From the NCBI RefSeq assembly GCF_014644735.1, contig NZ_BMKZ01000004.1, positions 48,041 through 112,040 of the forward strand: a stretch of DNA of 64,000 bases. Direction: 5' to 3'. This document shows, in pieces, positions 8,814 to 18,623 of this stretch. This DNA is from Caldalkalibacillus thermarum (lineage in GTDB: Bacteria > Bacillota > Bacilli > Caldalkalibacillales > Caldalkalibacillaceae). A program made the translations under genes and the position numbers. The notes below the pieces were generated by a model. It made no database searches. It was given only the letters and a program-made list of their open reading frames with translations, and had not been told where the DNA came from. Within the stretch, counting starts at the first letter, position 1. Each line of letters starts with the position of its first letter.

Positions 8814-10615
8814 GTTTTCTGTGGCGCAGTGTGGTGGGCAAGTTATGGATGACCATTATTCTTTTGGTCACGGTGGTCCTGGTCATCCTGGCCATTCTTT
8901 TGGTCCAGTTCTTTGATCATTTTTACTTTGAACAACAAAATGAGGAATTGAAACATCTGGCTTTTAAAATTGCTGATATTTTTGAGACCTATGAACATCA
9001 TTCCGAAGCCCGCTATATCACCAAAGAACTGGTCGAGGTTTCCCAGACCACCCTTGTTGTGATCGGCCCCGACCAACATGAGTTTTGGAAGGTTTCAGCT
9101 GATAAGCAGCTCCCCATTATTGACGTGGAAATCCTGTTCAACGACAGTGATTTGCAACAGGTGTTTTTCGGCCGGACCATTGATAAACGGGGGCATTTTC
9201 CAGTTTATATCGACGGGCGTATGGTTGAGCTAGATGTCCTGATTGTGGCAGCTCCGATCATGATCGAAGGAACTCCGCATGGCGCTGTTTTTCTTTACCA
9301 GACGCTGGACGTCATTAATGAAACGATAGAAGTCACCAAGCGAATTATCTTGTATTCAGCCGGGATCGCTATTTTCTTAACGACGATCTTTGCCTTTTTC
9401 CTCTCCACAAGGATTACCTATCCATTGCGCCAGATGAAAGTGGCTGCAGATAATATAGCTAAAGGAGATTTCAATTCCCGTGTCTCGATTCGCTCGAACG
9501 ATGAAATTGGTGATCTCGCTTTAACTTTTAATCATATGGCTAAACAATTGAACGATTCTATCCAGGCACTGTCACATGAGAAAGAGCTCTTGTCCAGTAT
9601 CTTGCGGAGTATGGTAGACGGGGTGATCACCCTTGACCGTAAAGGAGAGGTGATTTTGCTCAATCCTCCGGCAGAGAAAATGCTGAAGACCTGGCGATAC
9701 GAGGAAAATATGGAGGATGAGCCCCATAAGCTTCCCCGCCTGCTGCTGGATGTCTTTGACCAGGTGGTGCAAACAGAAGGTGAGCATGTGCGCACGGTTT
9801 CAGCCCAGGGGCGCTTTTGGACGATCGTGATGGCTCCCCTTTACAACCGGGAAACGCTAAGAGGGGCAGTGGCCGTGGTCCGGGACATGACTGAAGAGAA
9901 GCGCCTGGATAAGCTGAGAAAAGATTTTGTCGCCAACGTCTCTCACGAGTTGCGCACGCCACTGGCCATGTTACAAGGTTACAGTGAAGCCCTGGTGGAT
10001 GATGTGGTTGGTTCAGCTGAGGAACGAAAGGAATTGGCTAAGATCATTCATGAGGAATCCATGCGGATGGGACGGTTGGTCAGTGAACTGTTGGATTTAG
10101 CCCGCATTCAAGCTGGTCATGTTGAACTTGATTTAAAGCCACTGCCGTTGGGTCCCATTGTGCATAAAACGCTGCGCAAATTTACAAATCTGGCCAAGGA
10201 AGCAGGGATTAGCCTCCTCGAAGATGTCCAAGAGTCAGATCAATGTTATCAAGTGGATGAAGACCGCATGGAGCAAATCCTGACCAATTTGATTGACAAT
10301 GCAATTCGCTATACACCTCCCCAAGGGACAGTCACGGTTCAACTTAAAGAAGATGCCCATGGGGCCCATATATCGGTAAAAGATACGGGTGATGGCATTC
10401 CTGAAGAGGATCTTCCTTTTGTCTTTGAGCGTTTCTATAAAGCAGATAAGGCCAGAACCAGAGGTAAGTCTGGAACGGGACTGGGATTGGCCATTGTCAA
10501 GGATCTGGTGGAGGCTCATCACGGTCACATAGACGTGCACAGCAAAGTGGGCGAAGGGACAACCTTTACCATTCATCTTCCACGGGATTTAAGCGGTGAA
10601 AGGGTAGCAAGATAA
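8810..10615 (+). CDS. resE: Sensor histidine kinase ResE
   Basis: ResE is the membrane kinase for ResD. The order of domains in its 601 residues is: TM helix (about 12-33), extracytoplasmic sensor region, second TM (about 175-197), HAMP (about 198-250), PAS (about 260-370), HisKA with the phosphorylated His at about 379 in VSHELRTPLAMLQGY, and HATPase_c with NLIDNAIRYTP, DTGDGIP and GTGLGLAIV. The GTG start at 8810 lies in GTGA shared with the resD stop, so the two are coupled. No sigX/rsiX follows, unlike B. subtilis. Confidence 0.95.
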   Translation: MSFLWRSVVGKLWMTIILLVTVVLVILAILLVQFFDHFYFEQQNEELKHLAFKIADIFETYEHHSEARYITKELVEVSQTTLVVIGPDQHEFWKVSADKQLPIIDVEILFNDSDLQQVFFGRTIDKRGHFPVYIDGRMVELDVLIVAAPIMIEGTPHGAVFLYQTLDVINETIEVTKRIILYSAGIAIFLTTIFAFFLSTRITYPLRQMKVAADNIAKGDFNSRVSIRSNDEIGDLALTFNHMAKQLNDSIQALSHEKELLSSILRSMVDGVITLDRKGEVILLNPPAEKMLKTWRYEENMEDEPHKLPRLLLDVFDQVVQTEGEHVRTVSAQGRFWTIVMAPLYNRETLRGAVAVVRDMTEEKRLDKLRKDFVANVSHELRTPLAMLQGYSEALVDDVVGSAEERKELAKIIHEESMRMGRLVSELLDLARIQAGHVELDLKPLPLGPIVHKTLRKFTNLAKEAGISLLEDVQESDQCYQVDEDRMEQILTNLIDNAIRYTPPQGTVTVQLKEDAHGAHISVKDTGDGIPEEDLPFVFERFYKADKARTRGKSGTGLGLAIVKDLVEAHHGHIDVHSKVGEGTTFTIHLPRDLSGERVAR

Positions 10616-10627
10616 AGGTGACGGTCA

Positions 10628-11248
10628 ATGGTTAAGTTCGCGGAAAAGCAGTGGAAACGGGCGTTTTTTGCCCTCCTGGGCGGTGTTTTCATCCTCGGTG
10701 CAGGCTTAGCTTGCGGATTGTTGATGTGGATCAACAGCTTAAGTTCAGCCCTAGATCCTGACGATTGGCCCCCGCTGGGAGAAAAACATGAAGAGGCAAG
10801 CGCAGTTTTCACGTTAAGTGTAACCAAAAAAGATTTAAACACGTTCATCAGGGCCTATCTAAGACAAGACGCGGAGGGCAACGCTGACTATGACCTCTAT
10901 CTTGATGACCGTATCCATTTTAGGGCGGATATACCTGTTTTTAACCGCCATATTCCTCTGGTCATGAGCTTTGATCCTCTTGTTCTTCAAACGGGTGATG
11001 TGTTGCTTGAGCTGCGCACGATGCATTTAGGCAGTCTCCAGCTCCCTCCAGAACTGGTCGTGGCCCTTATCAAGGGGAGCTATACCTTTCCTGAATGGGT
11101 TATGATCAATCCTGAACGGGCAGAGATTTACTTGGCGCTGACTCGGCTTAAGATCCAAGATCAGTTTTATTTAAAGGTGCAAACATTTGATCTGGAACAG
11201 GATGAAATCGTGTTTCAGTTGATTTATGACGCGTTTGCTCCAGAATAG
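10628..11248 (+). CDS. YpmS-like membrane-anchored protein (DUF2140)
   Basis: The 206-residue product has one N-terminal membrane helix (about 12-35, FFALLGGVFILGAGLACGLLMW) and an extracytoplasmic beta-rich domain. The motif VTKKDLNTFIRAYL and the FRADIPVFNRHIPLVMSFDP segment are what I associate with the YpmS/DUF2140 family, whose function is unknown. It starts 12 bases after resE with AAAGGTGA upstream, so it probably belongs to the end of the res transcript. Confidence 0.8.
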   Translation: MVKFAEKQWKRAFFALLGGVFILGAGLACGLLMWINSLSSALDPDDWPPLGEKHEEASAVFTLSVTKKDLNTFIRAYLRQDAEGNADYDLYLDDRIHFRADIPVFNRHIPLVMSFDPLVLQTGDVLLELRTMHLGSLQLPPELVVALIKGSYTFPEWVMINPERAEIYLALTRLKIQDQFYLKVQTFDLEQDEIVFQLIYDAFAPE

Positions 11249-11324
11249 AACAGTTGTGGTTGCAGACGGGGGATTTCCGTGCTAGGATTAAAATGAACAG
11301 ATTCAGCACAAGGGGATTGTTCAC

Positions 11325-11585
11325 ATGTTTGTTCGAAAAGTGGGTTTAGCTGTGTGGTTAAACCAGTTGAAAATGGCCAGACACTTAAGAAAGTTTGGCA
11401 ATGTCCATTATGTATCCAGACGCATGCGTTATGCCATATTATATGTCGACAAAGACAAAGTGCAGGATATCATCTCCAGGCTAAACCGGCTTAATTATGT
11501 CAAAAAAGTGGAGCCCTCCCACTGGCATGAGTTGCGCACAGAGTTTCAATCCAAACCAGATAAGGTCAAGGAATATCCTTATTGA
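11325..11585 (+). CDS. ylbG: YlbG family small protein (UPF0298)
   Basis: This 86-residue protein of unknown function has the family's GLAVWLNQLKMARHLRKFGNVHYVSRRMRYAILY and an N-terminal FVRKVG. It sits immediately before rsmD-coaD as in Bacillus, but the usual upstream neighbour ylbF is absent and a res/ypmS block takes its place. The start at ATG 11325 is preceded by AAGGGGA. Confidence 0.88.
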   Translation: MFVRKVGLAVWLNQLKMARHLRKFGNVHYVSRRMRYAILYVDKDKVQDIISRLNRLNYVKKVEPSHWHELRTEFQSKPDKVKEYPY

Positions 11586-11660
11586 GTCAAGCGTGTGTAG
11601 TCAATGTAGAATTCAATGAACAATGAACAATAAATGGCCTGAGGCAAAGTTTCGGTTGTA

Positions 11661-11696
11661 AATAAGCTCCCTTTCTGTTGAGGAAGGGAGCTTATT
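11661..11696 (+). terminator. Perfect hairpin downstream of ylbG
   Basis: AATAAGCTCCCTT and AAGGGAGCTTATT form a perfect 13-bp stem with a 10-base loop. The T-tract on the 3' side is short (ATTATAT), so termination efficiency is uncertain; flanking A/T makes it possibly bidirectional. Confidence 0.65.
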
Positions 11697-11754
11697 ATAT
11701 GGGGTGACATACTGGGAAGCCAAGTGGGAATACCTACTGGTTATCACACACAAA

Positions 11755-11784
11755 AAAACCGCCTGCCAGTCAGCAGGCGGCCAA
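11755..11784 (+). terminator. Short GC-rich hairpin in ylbG-rsmD gap
   Basis: CCGCCTGC (11759-11766) pairs with GCAGGCGG (11773-11780) around a 6-base loop, with seven A's before it and CCAAAAA after it. Read on the minus strand it has a T-run and would terminate leftward transcription; on the plus strand no T-run follows. Confidence 0.5.
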
Positions 11785-11816
11785 AAATGGGAGAGGAGAA
11801 ACCGGAGGAAGAGCTT

Positions 11817-11909
11817 ATGGGGAAACGTAAGTCTTCTCCGCGGTTGTCATCGGCATTGAACAATGCCGACATTATCATTATGGAACATCAAGGCAAAAAT
11901 TATACCTAA
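11817..11909 (+). CDS. Putative 30-residue basic peptide
   Basis: An ATG at 11817 with a good Shine-Dalgarno (CCGGAGGAAG, 11802-11811) opens a short frame that begins MGKRKSSPRLSSALNNAD and ends at 11909. I do not recognise it. The coding stretch contains a hairpin (TCGGCATT/AATGCCGA), so it may instead be a structured untranslated region. It fills part of the roughly 400-base gap between ylbG and rsmD. Confidence 0.35.
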   Translation: MGKRKSSPRLSSALNNADIIIMEHQGKNYT

Positions 11910-11991
11910 AAAGACAATAATTGTGTTAACATAAAAAAAGATTAATTCGCCTGGTCACTAACATATACTATTTCCAATGGAAGTGATGCTT

Positions 11992-13040
<1,049 letters not shown>

Positions 13041-13068
13041 AAGTGCTGTGACAGAAAGCACGATGAAA

Positions 13069-13107
13069 TAAAGGCAGCATTGTGGGGAGTCAAAACTGCC
13101 TTTTTTT
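13069..13107. terminator. Convergent terminator between coaD and ylbJ
   Basis: AAAGGCAG (13070-13077) and CTGCCTTT (13096-13103) form a stem followed by a T run on the plus strand and preceded by an A-rich stretch. It can serve both coaD (plus) and ylbJ (minus), and it overlaps the last codons of ylbJ. Confidence 0.75.
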
Positions 13108-14334
13108 CACCTGCAGCTGGGCAACAGACATCAGGCAGAGCATGATCACAAGCAGGCCTGCCATCAGCAGAGTGCTCAAAACAAAGAGATGGCTGTTGCT
13201 CCAAACTGTGACACTTGAAGGCTCTCCTTGCGCAATGGCCGGCAGTGAGACATGGGACAGCAAGGGAAGCAAAGGTTTCCACAATATATATGTCCAGGCA
13301 CAGGCCAAGATGGCATGAATCAAACGGGCAAATAAATAAGGTGAATAGCGGATATCAGTTTTAGCCAGCATGCTGGCCACTTGGGCATGTACGGACAGTC
13401 CGCTCCAGGCAATAATAGCGCTGGCTATGGCGACTTTGTGCACCAATGGAACCGCTTCACCTGCTTCACTGGCCATCTGGGCGCCCAGGGTGATTTCAAA
13501 CAGGCCGGCCATCAAGGCATGAATCAAGGCGGGCTCGACGCCCAGCGGAAACAGAAACAGGGTGAAAAAGAAAGCAAGTACTTTGTTTATGCCAAGAATA
13601 TGCAGGAGATTAATAATCACTGAAAACATGATGATAAACCCGCCGATCAGCAACAACGTCTGAATAGAAGATGTGACGGCATCTCCCATCAATTTGCCAA
13701 TTGTCCGTCCGTCTTTAACCCGGGCGCGGTGCATCGCCTGCAGGGCCCGATACAAGATATTGTGGTTGTTGTAAGGAAAATAGGACCGGGGTTTTTCTGT
13801 TGTGGGTCTAGGTTCATGGCAGTCATGAAAACGCATGATTAAGCCTACACAAATGGCAGAGAGATAATGGGCAAGGGCAATGATCATCCCCAGACGCACA
13901 TCGTGGAAAAAACCGACAGCTACCGCTCCAACCATAAATAAGGGGCCGGAAGTGCTGGTGAGGGAAACCAGACGTTCTCCTTCTGAACGGGTAATGAGTT
14001 CATGTTCCCTAAGATGCACTGTCAGTTTAGCTCCCATGGGATAGCCAGAAGCAATGCCCATGGAAAAGACAAATCCGCCTACCCCCGGGACACGGAACAA
14101 GGGACGCATACATGGTTCCAAAAGTACGCCCAGAAAATGAACCACACCAAATCCCATTAATAGTTCTGAAGTAATAAAAAAAGGGAGGAGTGCAGGGAAA
14201 ACAACTTCCCACCATATGGTTAATCCCCGTAAAGAGGCTTCGAATGAATGTTGAGGAAAGGAAATAATTGAGACCACCAATACTAACGAAAATAAAGCCA
14301 TACATCCTGTTTTGACATAGGCTGCCCGGTGCAT
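13090..14334 (-). CDS. ylbJ: Sporulation integral membrane protein YlbJ
   Basis: YlbJ is a multi-helix membrane protein of the Gate/nucleoside-recognition type required for normal spores in Bacillus; transport activity is suspected in the family but not known. The 414-residue product has about nine hydrophobic segments and conserved patches such as GIASGYPMGAKL and TSTSGPLFMVGAV. I chose the ATG at 14334, which follows AGGAGGG at proper spacing; the in-frame ATG at 14349 overlaps that Shine-Dalgarno. It is divergent from the patatin-like gene, as in B. subtilis. Confidence 0.9.
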   Translation of the reverse strand: MHRAAYVKTGCMALFSLVLVVSIISFPQHSFEASLRGLTIWWEVVFPALLPFFITSELLMGFGVVHFLGVLLEPCMRPLFRVPGVGGFVFSMGIASGYPMGAKLTVHLREHELITRSEGERLVSLTSTSGPLFMVGAVAVGFFHDVRLGMIIALAHYLSAICVGLIMRFHDCHEPRPTTEKPRSYFPYNNHNILYRALQAMHRARVKDGRTIGKLMGDAVTSSIQTLLLIGGFIIMFSVIINLLHILGINKVLAFFFTLFLFPLGVEPALIHALMAGLFEITLGAQMASEAGEAVPLVHKVAIASAIIAWSGLSVHAQVASMLAKTDIRYSPYLFARLIHAILACAWTYILWKPLLPLLSHVSLPAIAQGEPSSVTVWSNSHLFVLSTLLMAGLLVIMLCLMSVAQLQVKKRQF

Positions 14335-14500
14335 ACCTACCCTCCTCATACATATAAGGCTTGTATATGTCTACGTTGCAACAGCCAGCTTTAGACCTTT
14401 TTCGAAAAAATTCCTGTCCAGTATGACGGGCAGATCCTTTTGCACATCGGCTGGTGATCAATCTGTCCGACGATGAATAAGTATAAAAGGGGTGAGCCAC

Positions 14501-15325
14501 GTGAGGAGGAATCCACATCAGATTGAGCAGCAACAACCGAAAATTGGCCTTGCACTGGGTGCGGGGGGTGCGCGGGGGCTGGCCCATATCGGGGTGTTGC
14601 AAAAACTTGAGGAGCATGGCATCCCCGTCCACTGTATTGCGGGAAGCAGCATTGGGGCTCTCGTGGGCAGCTTGTATGCAGTGGGCCATTCTCCGGAGCA
14701 AATGAAAAAGTTTATTTCGCTGTTTCCCCAAAAGTATTGGCTGGATTATACGGTACCTAAAATGGGTTTCATTACCGGTGACAAAATCAAGGAGATTGTT
14801 CGTCTGCTCACAAAAAACAAACAGATTGAAGAAGCGGAAAAACCTCTGGCTATTGTGGCTACCCAATTGGAAAAAGGAGAACGGGCTGTTTTTCGGGAGG
14901 GGCCGATTGCCGAAGCGGTCAGAGCAAGTGTCTCCATCCCCGGCATTTTTGTACCGGCAGTCATAAACGGAAAACTCTATGTGGATGGCGGAGTGGTTGA
15001 CCGTGTTCCGGTTTCCGTCTTGAAAGAGATGGAAGCTGATTTGATTGTGGCAGTCGATGTATCATATTCTGGGGAGTCGAACTACCCAATCAAATCCATA
15101 TTTGATGTTATTGCCCAGACAATAGATATTATGGAACGGGAAATTTTGAAATATCGCATGCTTGACGTGGATGTCCTGATCCGCCCCAATGTTAAAGCTT
15201 ACAGCACCACAATGTTTTACAAGGCGGAAGAGATCATCCACGAGGGGATACGTTCGGCAGAAGAAGCCATTCCCAAGATTAAAGAAGCGATGAGGAAGTG
15301 GAGGGAAGCAAATACACATGTTTAA
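14501..15325 (+). CDS. ylbK: Patatin-like phospholipase/esterase (YlbK type)
   Basis: A RssA/YlbK-type patatin protein, a probable serine acyl hydrolase. Catalytic signatures are the oxyanion hole GAGGARGLAHIGVL, the nucleophile Ser in AGSSIGALVGSLY, and the Asp of the dyad in VDGGVVDRVP. GTG 14501 follows AGGGGTG at 6 bases; GTG 14492 is also possible and would add three residues. It overlaps ylbL by 8 bases. The physiological substrate is unknown. Confidence 0.88.
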   Translation: MRRNPHQIEQQQPKIGLALGAGGARGLAHIGVLQKLEEHGIPVHCIAGSSIGALVGSLYAVGHSPEQMKKFISLFPQKYWLDYTVPKMGFITGDKIKEIVRLLTKNKQIEEAEKPLAIVATQLEKGERAVFREGPIAEAVRASVSIPGIFVPAVINGKLYVDGGVVDRVPVSVLKEMEADLIVAVDVSYSGESNYPIKSIFDVIAQTIDIMEREILKYRMLDVDVLIRPNVKAYSTTMFYKAEEIIHEGIRSAEEAIPKIKEAMRKWREANTHV

Positions 15326-16436
15326 CGGACATAACAAGAAAAGATGGGCCGCTCTATTCGTTATTCTTGTGCTGGTGGCTGGGGCGTATTTCTACCCCCT
15401 CCCTTATTTTGTGTCCCAACCGGGTGAAGCAATCGAACTGAAACCGCTGATTCAGGTTGAAGATGGTCACCTTGAACAGGGCTCATTCATGTTAACCACG
15501 ATACGCATGGGCGGCGCCAATATGATCACCTATGCTTTGGCCAGATGGAACAAATATATGGATTTGATCGAGAAGGAGCGTATTCTTGCCCATTATGAAG
15601 ATGAAGAGGAATACAGCCGTTTCCAGTTAGAAGCGATGGAAAGCTCAAAAGATTCGGCTATTATTGCGGCTTACCAGTTGGCTGGAAAAGAGGTCAAAGT
15701 GGTCAATAATGGTATTATTGTCACTCATATACTCTCTGGCATGCCTGCCCGGGAAGTTCTACAAATAGGGGATATGATCACCCATGTAGATGGGATGGAA
15801 GTCAGCACGTCGGAAGAACTGGTACGGTATATCCAAGGTAAAGCAGTGGGTGAAGTGGTAGAGATCACCTTTAAGCGGGGGGATGAGGAAAAAACAGCCA
15901 CCTTTACCTTGCAGCCGCTTCCACCAGTTGAAGAAGGAGGGGAAGAACGGGCCGGGATCGGGATTGGCGCTGTAACGGACCGCCAAATTGTAGTGGACCC
16001 GCCAGTTAAGATAGAGACCAACCGTATCGGTGGTCCTTCTGCGGGACTGATGTTTGCTTTGGAGATCTTTAATCAGTTAACTGAGGAGGATATTACCAAA
16101 GGTTACCGAATAGCGGGTACCGGGGCTATCGATGCGGAAGGCAGAGTGGGCCGCATTGGCGGTGTGCATCAAAAAGTGGTGGCGGCCGATCGTGCAGGTG
16201 CTGAGATCTTTTTCGCCCCCAATGAAGGAGGCGCTCCAGACTCCAACTATCGGCGGGCTGTTCAAGCCGCTCAAGATATCGGCACCCAAATGCAGATTGT
16301 CCCGGTTGATACCATTCAAGATGCGATCGATTTCTTGCGTCAATTGCCTGAGAAGGAGGAGGCATCGTCTGAAGTGCTAAGCGGGGGCTGGGACAGCTCC
16401 CGCTTCCATTCATTCGGTCGTACATCAGAACGGTAG
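15318..16436 (+). CDS. ylbL: Membrane-anchored PDZ and Lon-like protease YlbL
   Basis: An N-terminal membrane helix (about 10-28) is followed by a PDZ domain (about 125-205, with SGMPAREVLQIGDMITHVDG) and a Lon-type serine protease domain (about 225-345). The catalytic Ser is in GGPSAGLMFALE and the Lys in GGVHQKVVAADRAG, so it should be an active extracytoplasmic-face protease. At 372 residues it has roughly 25 extra residues at the C-terminus compared with what I expect; those codons overlap the 3' end of tmcAL on the other strand. B. subtilis YlbL has been linked to the DNA-damage checkpoint. Confidence 0.9.
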   Translation: MFNGHNKKRWAALFVILVLVAGAYFYPLPYFVSQPGEAIELKPLIQVEDGHLEQGSFMLTTIRMGGANMITYALARWNKYMDLIEKERILAHYEDEEEYSRFQLEAMESSKDSAIIAAYQLAGKEVKVVNNGIIVTHILSGMPAREVLQIGDMITHVDGMEVSTSEELVRYIQGKAVGEVVEITFKRGDEEKTATFTLQPLPPVEEGGEERAGIGIGAVTDRQIVVDPPVKIETNRIGGPSAGLMFALEIFNQLTEEDITKGYRIAGTGAIDAEGRVGRIGGVHQKVVAADRAGAEIFFAPNEGGAPDSNYRRAVQAAQDIGTQMQIVPVDTIQDAIDFLRQLPEKEEASSEVLSGGWDSSRFHSFGRTSER

Positions 16437-17605
16437 CCCAAACTGTAAATTTGTGCGGCCTTTAGATCCCAGTCGAGCATGGGAGGATGGTCTTGGCGTA
16501 TGGCGGCAATAAGGGGCAACTTTAGCTCCTTTTTGTATCGGTTTAAAAGTTTTCTTCCTTTGGCTGAATATCCCAGCAGCCGTAAATAAGCGGGTCCTTG
16601 ATGCAGCTCTAGGGCCTGTATATCTTGTTTGGCACATTGAGTAAGGATGTGAACCATCATGCGCTGAATACGGTTCCAGGTATAGCGTTTGGTTTTGACT
16701 TGCTGAATCAGTTGTTTTGCCGAACGGGAAGTTAGGATGTGTGTTTTGAAGCGATGTTCAATTCCTTCCTCCATTTCATACATGCGGCGTAAATGGCTGG
16801 CTGGTTGGGACACCAGGGTGTGAACAAGGTACGGATAATAGTTCTCCCAAGAGATCAGTCCTCTGCCTGCTTCGTATTCTTCACGTAATATTTCCAGCGT
16901 GTACGCCGGTACATAGGGCCTTATGGCTTCCCAATCAGGCACTGGGGTTTCTAACAAGGCTTTGCGAATGCTGGTTGCGCTGGCAATCTGGGCATCCGTC
17001 ATTGATTCTTGATGGTAGTGGGCCTTATAACGTTTGATGGTTAGCGGTTGTATCCGGCTTTGCAATTTGTTTAAAGCCATGAGATAATGAATACCTAATA
17101 TATTATTGGGCTGTTTAATCATCTCCGCATCAACATCAGAGGAAGACCCCCTTAGCAGCGAAGCAAGGGCATGGCCATAAGCAGCAGGATAAGAATGTCC
17201 TTCTTTCATTTTTGCCATCAATGCTTGTTTGAATGACTCAGGCTCTGTGGCTAAGATCCGGGCCACAGCCTGCAGCTCTTCCAGTTTTCCGCTTTCTGAG
17301 CCAAAACAGAGGTGGGAGACAAAAGGGAGCTGATTGAGGAGGGACACTCCGCCGTAAGCAAAGATTTCAGCTTGTTGGGTACTATAAACATAAGGCAGTT
17401 CAAAGACCAGGTCCACTCCCATTTCCAAAGCCATGCGGGTCCGGGCCCATTTATTTACCAATGCGGGTTCTCCCCGTTGCAAAAAGTGGCCGCTCATGAC
17501 AATGACGCAAGCATCGGCCCCGGTTAAGGCCATCGCTTGTTCAAAATGGTAGCGGTGACCATTGTGTAACGGATTGTATTCGACGATTAAACCAACAACT
17601 TTCAT
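16340..17605 (-). CDS. tmcAL: tRNA(Met) cytidine acetate ligase TmcAL
   Basis: TmcAL (YlbM) acetylates the wobble cytidine of elongator tRNA-Met using acetate and ATP. The N-terminus MKVVGLIVEYNPLHNGHRYH carries the HxGH nucleotidyltransferase motif, and SGHFLQRGEPALVNKWARTRMAL is a family signature. ATG 17605 follows AGAGGTG; longer in-frame starts run into the divergent gene's promoter. The length, 421 residues, is normal, so the 97-base overlap with ylbL arises from the ylbL side. Confidence 0.93.
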   Translation of the reverse strand: MKVVGLIVEYNPLHNGHRYHFEQAMALTGADACVIVMSGHFLQRGEPALVNKWARTRMALEMGVDLVFELPYVYSTQQAEIFAYGGVSLLNQLPFVSHLCFGSESGKLEELQAVARILATEPESFKQALMAKMKEGHSYPAAYGHALASLLRGSSSDVDAEMIKQPNNILGIHYLMALNKLQSRIQPLTIKRYKAHYHQESMTDAQIASATSIRKALLETPVPDWEAIRPYVPAYTLEILREEYEAGRGLISWENYYPYLVHTLVSQPASHLRRMYEMEEGIEHRFKTHILTSRSAKQLIQQVKTKRYTWNRIQRMMVHILTQCAKQDIQALELHQGPAYLRLLGYSAKGRKLLNRYKKELKLPLIAAIRQDHPPMLDWDLKAAQIYSLGYRSDVRPNEWKRELSQPPLSTSDDASSFSGN

Positions 17606-17634
17606 TACTGTTTCACCTCTTGTTTCCATCATAT

Positions 17635-17664
17635 TTGACAAAAGCTCAGCTTTCAAGCTATAAT
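17635..17664 (+). promoter_or_regulatory. SigmaA promoter for the yceD-rpmF unit
   Basis: Perfect TTGACA (17635-17640) and TATAAT (17659-17664) hexamers are separated by 18 bases, in the divergent gap between tmcAL and the yceD-like gene. The start codon lies about 29 bases downstream of the -10. Confidence 0.85.
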
Positions 17665-17692
17665 AAATTCTGTTGCTTTGAGGTGAAAAACA

Positions 17693-18223
17693 TTGAAAAT
17701 ACCAACGCATCGTATTCTTCATTTGGCGGGAAAATCATTGCCTTTACATGAAACATATGACATGGGTGCACTGACCGAGCGTCATAAACAGCTCCTGTCT
17801 ATACGCCCTGTAGAATTTAATGGTGAGGGTTATTTGGCATCGGGCTTGTTTGTCGTCAAAGGAACGGTTAAAGGGGAATATACGCTCTCCTGTTCACGCT
17901 GCTTGGCAGAATTAGAAAGATCCTTTAACCAATCCTTTGAAGAACGCTTTGATTTACATCCTGAACAGCATCGTTTCAACGAGGATGATGAGCAAGAGGA
18001 TATCCATCCAGTGCATGAAAATATGCTGGACTTGACACCTTACATTGAACAACAGGTATTGCTCTCGATTCCATTTATTCCCGCTTGTGAAGATGAAGCC
18101 TCTTGCCGGGCCAACATGCTTCAAGAGGGAAAAGACTGGTCCATAGCCCGGGAAGAGGAACAAAAGGAAAAAGTGGATCCCCGGCTGGCTGAACTAGCCA
18201 AGCTCTTGAAAAAAGACCAGTGA
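17693..18223 (+). CDS. YceD/YlbN-like protein (DUF177)
   Basis: A DUF177 protein, which across bacteria is encoded just before rpmF and in some species is linked to 23S rRNA accumulation; its mechanism is not established. The 176-residue product shows the family's [13 protein letters not shown] motif and a second Cys pair ([13 protein letters not shown]). The start is TTG 17693, placed 7 bases after GAGGTG. It is transcribed with rpmF from a consensus promoter. Confidence 0.85.
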   Translation: MKIPTHRILHLAGKSLPLHETYDMGALTERHKQLLSIRPVEFNGEGYLASGLFVVKGTVKGEYTLSCSRCLAELERSFNQSFEERFDLHPEQHRFNEDDEQEDIHPVHENMLDLTPYIEQQVLLSIPFIPACEDEASCRANMLQEGKDWSIAREEEQKEKVDPRLAELAKLLKKDQ

Positions 18224-18291
18224 TCTCGTATGATGTTACCGTAAACCCAATGCTTACATACAGACAGAACCTGGTAAAGGGGGTGGAGAAC

Positions 18292-18465
18292 ATGGCAGTA
18301 CCTTTTCGGAGAACATCCAAAACACGGAAAAGAAAACGCCGCACTCATTTCAAACTGAGTGTGCCTGGAATGGTTAAATGTCCCCAGTGTGGAGAATACA
18401 AACTGGCCCACCGTGTTTGCAAGGCTTGCGGCACTTACAAAGGGGAAGAAGTGGTTAACGACTAA
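18292..18465 (+). CDS. rpmF: 50S ribosomal protein L32
   Basis: The 57-residue zinc-binding form of L32: [19 protein letters not shown] at the N-terminus and two CxxC pairs (CPQCGEY and CKACGTY) that form the zinc ribbon. ATG 18292 follows GGGGTGG; the longer in-frame start at 18220 does not match the family. A terminator follows. Confidence 0.97.
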   Translation: MAVPFRRTSKTRKRKRRTHFKLSVPGMVKCPQCGEYKLAHRVCKACGTYKGEEVVND

Positions 18466-18497
18466 AAAAGGTAAGGGGTTGCTCTTACCTTTTTTTA
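18464..18497 (+). terminator. Rho-independent terminator after rpmF
   Basis: AAAAAGGTAAG pairs with CTTACCTTTTT, ending in a run of T. The tnpB element is inserted just beyond it. Confidence 0.85.
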
Positions 18498-18623
18498 TTT
18501 ATCATCAATTTCTGAGAAGACCTCCACTTCTCAACGAAGTGTAAGTGGGGGATGAATCGGGTACAAACATATATTCCCTCTATGAACTGGAAGTGATAAG
18601 ATTAAGGTTAGGAGGGGGAAGCC

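Noticed and set aside
13381..13623. Plus-strand frame opposite ylbJ
   Set aside because: It lies entirely within the real ylbJ gene on the other strand and resembles nothing known.
14341..14500. SigmaE promoter for ylbJ in the divergent gap
   Set aside because: CATAC- and CATATAC-like strings exist on the minus strand, but none has an acceptable -35 at proper spacing.
14027..14866. Long minus-strand frame crossing the ylbJ-ylbK divergent gap
   Set aside because: It overlaps two well-supported genes in other frames and has no recognisable domain.
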